Shown: piece by piece, positions 1 to 5,911 of the stretch
Layout of the letters: the number at the start of each line of letters is the position of its first letter
Numbering within the stretch: the first letter of the stretch is position 1
Assembly (NCBI GenBank): GCA_041487815.1
Contig: JBGPOB010000102.1
Location: 1-11,314, forward strand
From: CANJBX01 sp041487815
Lineage (GTDB): Bacteria > Pseudomonadota > Alphaproteobacteria > Rhizobiales > Xanthobacteraceae
Length of the DNA stretch: 11,314 nucleotides
Reading direction: 5' to 3'
The notes under the pieces: model-generated
The model's database searches: none
Told to the model about the DNA's origin: nothing
What the model saw: the letters and a program-made list of their open reading frames with translations, nothing else
Position numbers and translations under genes: made by a program

Positions 1-1
1 C

Positions 2-970
2 GACGCCACCAATGTGACTGAGCGTCCCTTGGTCAGCGTCATCACACCGATATCCATCGACCACGTCGAGTTCCTCGGCGACACGCTTGAGAAAATCGCG
101 GCAGAAAAGGCGGCGATCATGCGCCGCGACGTGCCGGCCGTGATCGGGCGCCAGCCGGAAGGCCCGCTCGCCGTCATCACGCGGCACGCCGACGAAGTCG
201 GTGCGCCACTGCATGTGCTCGGCCAGGAATGGATCGCGGGCGAGGAGCGCGGCCGGCTCGTCTACCAGGACGCGCGCGGGCTCATCGACCTGCCGGCGCC
301 GCGGCTGTTCGGCCGCCATCAGTTCGACAACGCCGGCACCGCGATCGCGGCCTTGCGCGTCAGCGGGCTGACGCTCGGGCGAGATCTGGATTTGTCGCGA
401 CGCTTTCCGAGCGGGATCGCACTCAACGGCAAAATGTTTTCGGGGCAAGCCGATGTAGCCCAGCTCGATCAGACGCTGGAGGCGCGCGCGTTCGAAGCGG
501 GCATCTTGAAAGCCGACTGGCCCGCGCGCATGCAGCGCCTGACCGCCGGAAAACTGCAGGCGCTGCTGCCGCGCGACAGCGAACTCTGGCTCGACGGCGG
601 CCACAATGCCGATGGCGGGCGCGCCGCCGCCGCCGCGCTGGCGGACCTTGAAGACCGCGTCTCGCGTCCGGTGGTGCTCATCGCCGGCATGCTTTCCACC
701 AAGGATTCAGCAGGCTTCCTGCGCAATTTCGCCGGCCTCGCGCGCCGGCTCATCGCTATTCCCATCCGCCAGGATAAGACGCTGTCGGCGCAGGCGCTTG
801 CCGCCAGCGCAACGGGCGTCGGAATTCCCTCCGAGGCCGCCGACGGCATCGAGACGGCGCTGGCGCGCGTGCGCGAACTTGAGCTCGCGCCGGCGCCGCG
901 CATCCTGATCACCGGCTCGCTCTATCTCGCCGGTGAAGTTCTGGCCGCCAACGGCACGCTGCCGGGGTGA
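2..970 (+). CDS. folC: Folylpolyglutamate/dihydrofolate synthase FolC, 5'-truncated by the window edge
   Basis: FolC joins glutamate to dihydropteroate or folates with ATP in the cytoplasm. The frame is already open at base 2 (D-A-T-N before the GTG at 14-16), so that GTG is internal. Roughly the first 115-120 residues, including the P-loop, lie outside the window. Visible motifs are the SIDHVEFLGDTLEKIAAEKA block (about 53-109), whose EKA lysine is the conserved, carbamylated position in this family; GRHQFDNAGTAIAALR, near the end of the ATPase domain; WPARMQRL at the start of the C-terminal domain; LDGGHN, the family D-G-x-H-N motif; and the C-terminal ITGSLYLAGEVLA. Between IAALR and FEAGI there are about 34 more residues than I expect for this family; the segment is annotated separately. 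The gene ends at TGA 968-970, convergent with the next gene. Identity is very likely; the effect of the extra segment on activity is unknown. Confidence 0.93.
   Translation, partial: DATNVTERPLVSVITPISIDHVEFLGDTLEKIAAEKAAIMRRDVPAVIGRQPEGPLAVITRHADEVGAPLHVLGQEWIAGEERGRLVYQDARGLIDLPAPRLFGRHQFDNAGTAIAALRVSGLTLGRDLDLSRRFPSGIALNGKMFSGQADVAQLDQTLEARAFEAGILKADWPARMQRLTAGKLQALLPRDSELWLDGGHNADGGRAAAAALADLEDRVSRPVVLIAGMLSTKDSAGFLRNFAGLARRLIAIPIRQDKTLSAQALAASATGVGIPSEAADGIETALARVRELELAPAPRILITGSLYLAGEVLAANGTLPG
370..477. other. Apparent 102-bp in-frame insertion in folC with 6-bp direct repeats
   Basis: The hexamer gacgct occurs at 370-375 and again at 472-477, exactly 102 bp (34 codons) apart and in the same codon phase. 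Deleting one copy plus the sequence between would fuse the flanks to read ALRVSGLTLEARAFEAGI, which has the spacing I expect for alphaproteobacterial FolC. The inserted residues run from the L-G-R-D-L-D-L stretch to Q-T-L and show no FolC-like motif. I count 60 G/C in bases 376-477 (59%), below the surrounding gene. Within it are the 8-bp palindrome gtcgcgac (394-401) and an aaaa-tg-tttt mini-palindrome (431-440), but no long terminal inverted repeat. This resembles in-frame short palindromic elements of the Rickettsia RPE type in concept only; I do not recognise the sequence. gacgct also occurs at 399-404, so the repeat alone is weak evidence; the phase and family spacing carry the argument. 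Confidence 0.5.
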
Positions 971-1001
971 GGGCTGCCGGAAAAACTGCAATTTCTGTAA
1001 C

Positions 1002-1029
1002 GCGCGGAGGAGCGGCCTATCTTCCGCGC
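1002..1029. terminator. Hairpin between convergent folC and the 1030-1689 gene; possible bidirectional terminator
   Basis: The left arm 1002-1011 (gcgcggagga) pairs with the right arm 1020-1029 (tcttccgcgc): 10 bp with one G-T wobble and an 8-nt loop. It fills the 59-bp gap between two genes that end towards each other, immediately beside the stop codon at 1030-1032. Neither side has a proper T-run directly after the stem; on the - strand a run of five T follows only about 20 nt later. Termination is therefore plausible from position but not proven by sequence. Confidence 0.4.
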
Positions 1030-1689
1030 TCAAGGCAGCTCAATTCGCGCTCTCCAAAATATTATTTTAGTGAGGCGTCCCGCAGTGAAGTACAACTTTA
1101 ATACAGCGCCGACCGGCCTGTATTCGCGAGCGCTAAATTCCCAACTGTCGAACGAAAGAAGTTTGGTTTTGCCCTCGGCGCTCAATTGTTCCAACTCGTA
1201 CGCGCCGCCGCCGGGACGTTGCACAATTGGAATGAGCTCAAGACTCGGATCGTCGCGAAGAAGTCTTGCAATATGGTCCATCGCTTGACCTTTTGTTTCA
1301 CCGACGTGAAACCAGTCCAAGTTTGCAGCCGGCACCGACTTGGCCACCTCGGAGATATGATCGTCTTGAAAAGACAGCCGGATCGAAAGACCGCGATAAT
1401 TGAAAATTTGCAGCCCTGCGGCATCGTATGCAACTTGTAATTGATCCAAATTCTTGCTGGAAACGACAAAGTCATGATCAGGTATAGGAGTAATCTGAGC
1501 TTTTGGACTAGTTAGATTGATCTGCGCGAGCACCTCCTCCTTACCGGTTCCGATTTTGAATCCGCGGAACGCGCCCGTTGTGTATTCGTGGCGCTCAACA
1601 AACAATTTGTCGATCACGGACGACAACGCAAGTGTCAACGCCACAGCGCAGCAAAGTGAGACGATGAAAATTACAGTACGACGCTTCAT
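1030..1689 (-). CDS. Unrecognised membrane-anchored or exported protein with two similar halves, low GC
   Basis: I do not recognise this 219-residue protein. It starts MKRRTVIFIVSLCCAVALTL, a basic N-terminus followed by a hydrophobic segment (about residues 5-24), so it is probably anchored in the inner membrane or exported. There is no good lipobox, since L or C precedes the cysteines. The rest appears to be two repeats of one plan. Half 1 has FRGFKIGTGKEEVLAQI (about 41-57) and later RGLSIRLSFQDDHISEV. Half 2 has LDWFHVGETKGQAMDHIARL and later GAVLKLYFTAGRLTKIIFW. The pattern 'G-x-T/G-K-x-x-V/A ... hydrophobic strand-F-x-x-x-x-I' recalls SmpA/BamE-like small alpha/beta domains, which is only a fold-level guess. 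ATG 1689 is preferred because it opens the basic n-region; GTG 1698 in the same frame is the alternative. Neither has a strong ribosome site. GC is near 40-52% in the lines counted, far below its neighbours, which suggests horizontal acquisition. Confidence 0.75.
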   Translation of the reverse strand: MKRRTVIFIVSLCCAVALTLALSSVIDKLFVERHEYTTGAFRGFKIGTGKEEVLAQINLTSPKAQITPIPDHDFVVSSKNLDQLQVAYDAAGLQIFNYRGLSIRLSFQDDHISEVAKSVPAANLDWFHVGETKGQAMDHIARLLRDDPSLELIPIVQRPGGGAYELEQLSAEGKTKLLSFDSWEFSAREYRPVGAVLKLYFTAGRLTKIIFWRARIELP

Positions 1690-1759
1690 TTGGGTCACGC
1701 TTCAGATTCAGCGGCGCTGCACCGACTACCCGCTGATTTTTGCGATCGCCAGCACACCA

Positions 1760-1781
1760 GCATGATCGAACAATGTCATGC
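1760..1781. promoter_or_regulatory. Inverted repeat upstream of the 1030-1689 gene; possible operator
   Basis: gcatga (1760-1765) and tcatgc (1776-1781) are perfect 6-bp inverted arms around a 10-nt spacer, 71-92 bases upstream of the gene's ATG. A second, unrelated 10-bp palindrome, gcaatattgc, lies at 1824-1833. The stretch is AT-rich and would have to hold the promoter of the low-GC gene, because the trxA terminator lies upstream of it. I could not pick a convincing -35/-10 pair. An operator role is inference from position alone. Confidence 0.2.
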
Positions 1782-1846
1782 ACCAATTCAATATGTCAGG
1801 CCGCTAATTTGATTCCGTTTGTCGCAATATTGCTTAACCGAAGTTG

Positions 1847-1878
1847 AAAAACAAAACGGCCAGCGCAGGCGCCGGCCG
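1847..1878 (-). terminator. Rho-independent terminator of trxA
   Basis: On the - strand, 27 bases after the trxA stop codon, a GC-rich stem (plus-strand positions 1857-1878) pairs 5 bp, then one A-C mismatch, then 3 bp around a 4-nt loop. It is followed directly by a T-rich run (ttttgttttt, plus positions 1847-1856). This is a textbook intrinsic terminator. It separates trxA from the low-GC gene, which therefore probably has its own promoter. Confidence 0.85.
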
Positions 1879-1904
1879 TGATGTATCTCGTCGCGTGAGC
1901 GAAA

Positions 1905-2225
1905 TTAAACCGCGCCGGTGATCCACTGCTCGAGCTTCTGCTTGGGCGCGGCGCCGACCTGGCGCGAGGCCAGCTCGCCGTTCTTGAACAGCATCAATGT
2001 CGGGATCGACATGATGCCGTACTTCTGCGCCGTCGCAGGATTTTCGTCGACGTTGAGCTTGACGATCTTGACCTTGCCGCCGAGCGTGCCGGCGAGCTCT
2101 TCGAGCGCCGGCGCAATCATCTTGCAGGGGCCGCACCATTCGGCCCAGAAATCGACCACGACCGGCTCCGCCGACTTCAGGACTTCAGCGTCGAAGTTCG
2201 CGTCGGACACTTTTTGAACGCCCAT
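1905..2225 (-). CDS. trxA: Thioredoxin 1
   Basis: This is a 106-residue cytoplasmic disulfide reductase, the usual length for thioredoxin 1. The active site is W30-C31-G32-P33-C34-K35; the buried acid D25 (VVVDFWAEWCGPC) and the cis-proline P75 in SIPTLMLF are present. There is no other cysteine and no signal peptide. It reduces target proteins with electrons from NADPH via thioredoxin reductase. ATG 2223-2225 is preceded by agaggt (plus 2231-2236) with 5 nt spacing, a fair ribosome site. It lies 218 bp downstream of addA with its own candidate promoter and ends at a strong terminator, so it is probably expressed as a single gene, with possible read-through from addA. Thioredoxin next to addAB and folC is a familiar arrangement in Rhizobiales as I remember it. 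Confidence 0.97.
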   Translation of the reverse strand: MGVQKVSDANFDAEVLKSAEPVVVDFWAEWCGPCKMIAPALEELAGTLGGKVKIVKLNVDENPATAQKYGIMSIPTLMLFKNGELASRQVGAAPKQKLEQWITGAV

Positions 2226-2279
2226 GGGGCACCTCTAATTTGTTTGTCGGTTTTGTCGGATTAGCAGTCGGGTCGTTTA

Positions 2280-2386
2280 CGGACGCTATCAGCAAAGGTG
2301 GAATCCGATTTTGCGTCCGAATGCGGTCTGAACTTTGAGTTGGCGCGTTTTCCGGGCGGCTGACCAATATCCACTCAGCCTGACCA
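2280..2386 (-). promoter_or_regulatory. trxA leader with repeat and stem structures
   Basis: Between the candidate promoter and the trxA start there are several ordered elements. The heptamer ctgacca (TGGTCAG on the - strand) occurs at 2360-2366 and 2380-2386, exactly 20 bp apart, about two helical turns. The pair ggctga (2358-2363) and tcagcc (2375-2380) forms a 6-bp inverted repeat across the first heptamer. cggacgc (2280-2286) and gcgtccg (2313-2319) are perfect 7-bp inverted arms with a 26-nt spacer. They could be a regulator site and/or a folded 5' leader, but could also occur by chance in 200 bp. Confidence 0.3.
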
Positions 2387-2407
2387 CGCGCTAGGAAGCT
2401 GGCGCGG

Positions 2408-2436
2408 AACCTATGTACGCCAACCGTCAGCGTCAA
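2408..2436 (-). promoter_or_regulatory. trxA: Candidate trxA promoter
   Basis: Read on the - strand, TTGACG (plus 2431-2436) is followed after exactly 17 nt by TAGGTT (plus 2408-2413). The -35 box is close to the TTGAC core favoured by alphaproteobacterial housekeeping promoters; the -10 matches TATAAT at only 3 of 6 positions. It sits just after the addA stop codon and would give a leader of about 175 nt before trxA. Confidence 0.4.
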
Positions 2437-2443
2437 GGTAAAG

Positions 2444-5400
2444 TCACGCCGGGATATTTTTTTCGAATTCCCGGTCCAGCAGTGCCGGTGAAAGCTCCAT
2501 GAGATCAGGAACATCGGTCCACACCAGCGTGGCGCGGATGGTATGCCCTGGATAGATTTTCATCAGCAACGCCCGGTAGAGCGCAAGCTGGCGAATGTAT
2601 GAATCCGGCACGTCTTCAGTTGCGCGCGGCGGCGACCGATTCGTCTTGTAGTCGGCGATCAGGATTTCATCAGCGGTAACGGCCAGACGGTCGATCTGGC
2701 CGCTGACCAAGATCGGCCTTCCCGATGAATCCGTCAGGCGACCGACGATGGGAACTTCCGCGCGCGCGCCAGGCGCGAACAACGCCGCGAAGCGCCGGTC
2801 GTCCAGGACGTTGAATGCTTGCGCGAGAAGTTTCTCGCGTTCCGCAGCGGAGAAATCCCGCGCGGCGCGCGCGAGAAAATTTTGCGCCGCCGTTGCGCGC
2901 TCGTTGCTAGCAAGATTGGGCAGCGATTGCAGCAACCGGTGCATGATCGTGCCGCGTAGCATCGCCAGCCGCCGGTCCTCGCGGCTGGCGGCGCGCGCGG
3001 AGGCTGCCGCGCCGTCGTCCACCGATGGTGTCAGCGCGAAGACTTGCCGTCCCGGCGGCGCGTCACGCGCCAGCCAGGAGGGCACGGCAATTGATTGGGG
3101 ACGATCCACCGCGGGCACTGGCGCCGCCGCATCGGGGGCGACCTTGCGCCAGCGCCATACGTTGCCGTCGCCGTGGTCCGCCGGCTCTTCCGCCGCCAGC
3201 GGGACGAGCGCCTGCGCGACCAGATCGTACCAGCAATTCTCCGGCATCTTTCTTTCGCCGGCGGCGCCGCAGATGACGAGCCGGTCCGCCGCGCGCGTCA
3301 TCGCGACATAAAGCAGGCGGCGGTGCTCGTGTTCGGCGGCGGTGGCCGCCGCCTGGCGCGCGCGCGCAATGGCGGGGACATCGTCGTCTTTGCGCGCCGC
3401 CCAGATGATGCGGTCCGGCGCACCGGGCGCGGCACCGTGGTGGGGTAGCGCGAGAAGTCTCGGCTGGCGCTGCGGCGGTCCGGCGGGCGGCGATAGCGTG
3501 TCGGCGAGAATCACGATCGGCGCTTCGAGGCCCTTGGCGCCATGCACGGTCATCACGCGCACTTCGTCGCGGTCCATTTCCATGTCGCGCTTGATTTCGG
3601 CGTTGGCGGCGCGCAGCCAATGCGCGAAGCCCTGCAGCGAGGGCACTTCGTTCCGTTCGTAGTCGAGCGCCAGATCGAGGAACTCGTCGAGCGCGTCGAT
3701 CGCTTCCCCGCCCAACCGCGCCAGGATTTTCGCGCGGCCGCGCTCGGTGCCCAGCACGCGCGCATAGAAGGCAAACGGCGTCTCAACCTGCGCCCGTTGG
3801 CCGTAGGCGTCGAGCCGCGCGGAAATTTCGGTAAAGCGCGGCTCGCTTTGCGCAGAGAGCGAGGCCCGCAGCGATCCTGCTCGCGCGTGAGCAAGTGTGA
3901 AGAGGTCATTATCATCGAGGCCGAACAGCGGCGATTTCAATACCGTGGCGAGCGCGAGATCGTCCTCCGGCAGCAACAGCGCGTCCGCCAGCGCCAGAAG
4001 ATCCATCACGGCGATATGCTCGGTGAGCACGAGGCGATCGGCGCCGGCGACGGGCACCTCGGCGTTTTTCAGCGCGCGAATGATCGCCTCGAACTGCGGC
4101 CCGCGCTGGCGCACGAGAATGAGGATGTCGCCATGCCGCAGCGGGTGGCGCGTCTCGCCTTCGCCGACAAGATCGCCGCGCGCGATCCATGCGCGTACCG
4201 CCCTGGCGATCTTGCTCGCGAGTGTGACGCGGGGATCGTCTGGCGTTGTGGCGTCGAACGGCGCGTCCCACGGCTTGATCGCAGGTCGCTCGGCCGGCTG
4301 CTCCAGTGGCCAGATCTCGACATGGCCGGGCGCCTGCGCGCGCACGGCAGAATGCGCGGTCGGGATTTGTTCGGTCTCAGCGGTCAAGCCGTGAAACGCC
4401 GGCGGTCGCCCGAACACCTCGTCCACCGCATCGAGAATGATCTGCAGCGAGCGAAACGAATATTTAAGTTCAATCGGCACCAGCGGCAGCTCCGCCGCGT
4501 CGTAGGCGCGCTTAAAGCTGCGATGCATCTTCGCAAAGGCATCGGGGGCGGCGCCCTGAAACGAGAAGATCGACTGCTTTTCGTCGCCGACGGCGAAGAT
4601 CGAGCGCTTGCGCCCCTCGCGCGCGCCCAAGCCGGCGGTGAATTCCGACACCAGCTTGGCAATGATCTCCCACTGCCGGGGGCTGGTGTCCTGGGCTTCG
4701 TCGATCAGCACGTGATCGATGCCGAGATCGAGCTTGTAGTGCACCCACGCCGCGTCCACGCGGTTGAGAAGATCGAGCGTCTTGCCGATGAGGTCGTCGT
4801 AGTCGAGCACTCCGCGCCGTTCCTTCTCCGCCTGGTAGCGCGCGATTACCTGGTCGGCGATGGTGATGAGCGCGGCGGTGTTGTCGCGGGATATGAGGGC
4901 GCGGCGGCGCTCGATCAGGGCAAGGAGCCGCGCGCGCTCGGCGGAAAGCCGCTCCACGAGTTCGGGGTGTTCGGCTTCAATCGACTTGGTGGCGATGCGC
5001 GCGCGCTCCTCGCCCTTTTGCGTGAAGAAGACTTCGAGATAGGTCTTGACCCGCGCGGCTCCCGCCGCCGCCAGCGCGCCGTCAAGCCGCGCCGCCTGCG
5101 CGGCGTCGATTTTTCCGCCGTACCTAAAAATGTCCGCGACGGCTTGCCATTGCCGCATCGGCAGCAATGGTCCGTCGATGATTTCGGCCTCGACCCGCTC
5201 GAGCGTATCCGCCGCAGTAATCCCGAGCGGCCCGCACAGGTCCGCGATCGCCGCCTCGACGCCGCCGGCCGCATCGATCCAGGAGCGCAATTTTTCGCGC
5301 TGGCGGATCGCTTCGTTGACGACTTCGACGAAGCTCTGGTCGGCGACGGCGGCGGTGGCGGTTGTGAGTGCGCGTCCGGCGGCGCTGTCCGGCGATCCGG

Positions 5401-5911
5401 CCGCCTCGATCAGCACCGCGAGGCTCGCGCCGCTAAGCAACCCGTTTTGCGCGCGCTCGTCCAGAACGTCGAAGCGCGCCGCTACGTTGGCTTCGAACGG
5501 AAACTGATGCAGCAGGCGCGTGCAGAAGGCATGGATGGTCTGCACCTTGAGGCCGCCCGGCGTCTCCAGCGCTTGCGCGAACAGGCGGCGCGCGCGCGCC
5601 CGCCGTACCGCATCCCGCGTCCGGACGCCGATGCCGCGCATCGCCTCGTCGAGCGCCGCGTCGTCGAGCCCCGTCCAGCGCGAGAGCTCGCTGAACACGC
5701 GGTTGGCCATGTTCGCGGCCGCCGCCTTGGTGAAGGTCAGGCAGAGAATCTTTGTCGGGTCGGTTCCTTCGAGCAGCAGCCGGATCACGCGTTGCGCCAG
5801 CACATAAGTTTTGCCCGATCCGGCGTTGGCCGAAACCCAGGCCGACACCGCGGGGTCGGAGGCTTCGCGCTGGCGCGCCAGAACTTCGGCGGGGGCGGAG
5901 ACGGGACTCAT
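2444..5911 (-). CDS. addA: AddA, helicase-nuclease subunit for double-strand break repair
   Basis: AddA is the ATP-driven 3'-5' DNA helicase and nuclease of the AddAB complex, which resects DNA ends and helps load RecA. At 1155 residues it has normal length. UvrD-type SF1 helicase motifs in order: Walker A ANAGSGKT (28-35); Ia LTFTKAAAANM; Walker B/II DEAQDTS (404-410); III GDEKQSIFSFQGA (from 442); IV YSFRS; V TVHGAKGLE (788-796); VI LLYVAMTRA (866-874). The C-terminal PD-(D/E)XK nuclease has H991, D1074 in GQID, and D1087-Y-K1089, so it appears catalytically intact. The start is ATG 5909-5911: it overlaps the addB stop by 4 bases (ATGA) and has a strong GGAGGAGG ribosome site. The frame also opens further upstream at 5998, but that extension lies wholly in addB and has a low-complexity Arg-rich translation, so I reject it. 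Expression should be coupled to addB. Confidence 0.96.
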   Translation of the reverse strand: MSPVSAPAEVLARQREASDPAVSAWVSANAGSGKTYVLAQRVIRLLLEGTDPTKILCLTFTKAAAANMANRVFSELSRWTGLDDAALDEAMRGIGVRTRDAVRRARARRLFAQALETPGGLKVQTIHAFCTRLLHQFPFEANVAARFDVLDERAQNGLLSGASLAVLIEAAGSPDSAAGRALTTATAAVADQSFVEVVNEAIRQREKLRSWIDAAGGVEAAIADLCGPLGITAADTLERVEAEIIDGPLLPMRQWQAVADIFRYGGKIDAAQAARLDGALAAAGAARVKTYLEVFFTQKGEERARIATKSIEAEHPELVERLSAERARLLALIERRRALISRDNTAALITIADQVIARYQAEKERRGVLDYDDLIGKTLDLLNRVDAAWVHYKLDLGIDHVLIDEAQDTSPRQWEIIAKLVSEFTAGLGAREGRKRSIFAVGDEKQSIFSFQGAAPDAFAKMHRSFKRAYDAAELPLVPIELKYSFRSLQIILDAVDEVFGRPPAFHGLTAETEQIPTAHSAVRAQAPGHVEIWPLEQPAERPAIKPWDAPFDATTPDDPRVTLASKIARAVRAWIARGDLVGEGETRHPLRHGDILILVRQRGPQFEAIIRALKNAEVPVAGADRLVLTEHIAVMDLLALADALLLPEDDLALATVLKSPLFGLDDNDLFTLAHARAGSLRASLSAQSEPRFTEISARLDAYGQRAQVETPFAFYARVLGTERGRAKILARLGGEAIDALDEFLDLALDYERNEVPSLQGFAHWLRAANAEIKRDMEMDRDEVRVMTVHGAKGLEAPIVILADTLSPPAGPPQRQPRLLALPHHGAAPGAPDRIIWAARKDDDVPAIARARQAAATAAEHEHRRLLYVAMTRAADRLVICGAAGERKMPENCWYDLVAQALVPLAAEEPADHGDGNVWRWRKVAPDAAAPVPAVDRPQSIAVPSWLARDAPPGRQVFALTPSVDDGAAASARAASREDRRLAMLRGTIMHRLLQSLPNLASNERATAAQNFLARAARDFSAAEREKLLAQAFNVLDDRRFAALFAPGARAEVPIVGRLTDSSGRPILVSGQIDRLAVTADEILIADYKTNRSPPRATEDVPDSYIRQLALYRALLMKIYPGHTIRATLVWTDVPDLMELSPALLDREFEKNIPA

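Noticed and set aside
449..480. tRNA-like string (gatgtagcccagct) inside the folC insertion
   Set aside because: It resembles the 5' part of many tRNAs, which translate as D-V-A-Q-L, but the D-arm does not close properly and no anticodon arm or acceptor pairing follows. I regard it as coincidence or at most a decayed fragment.
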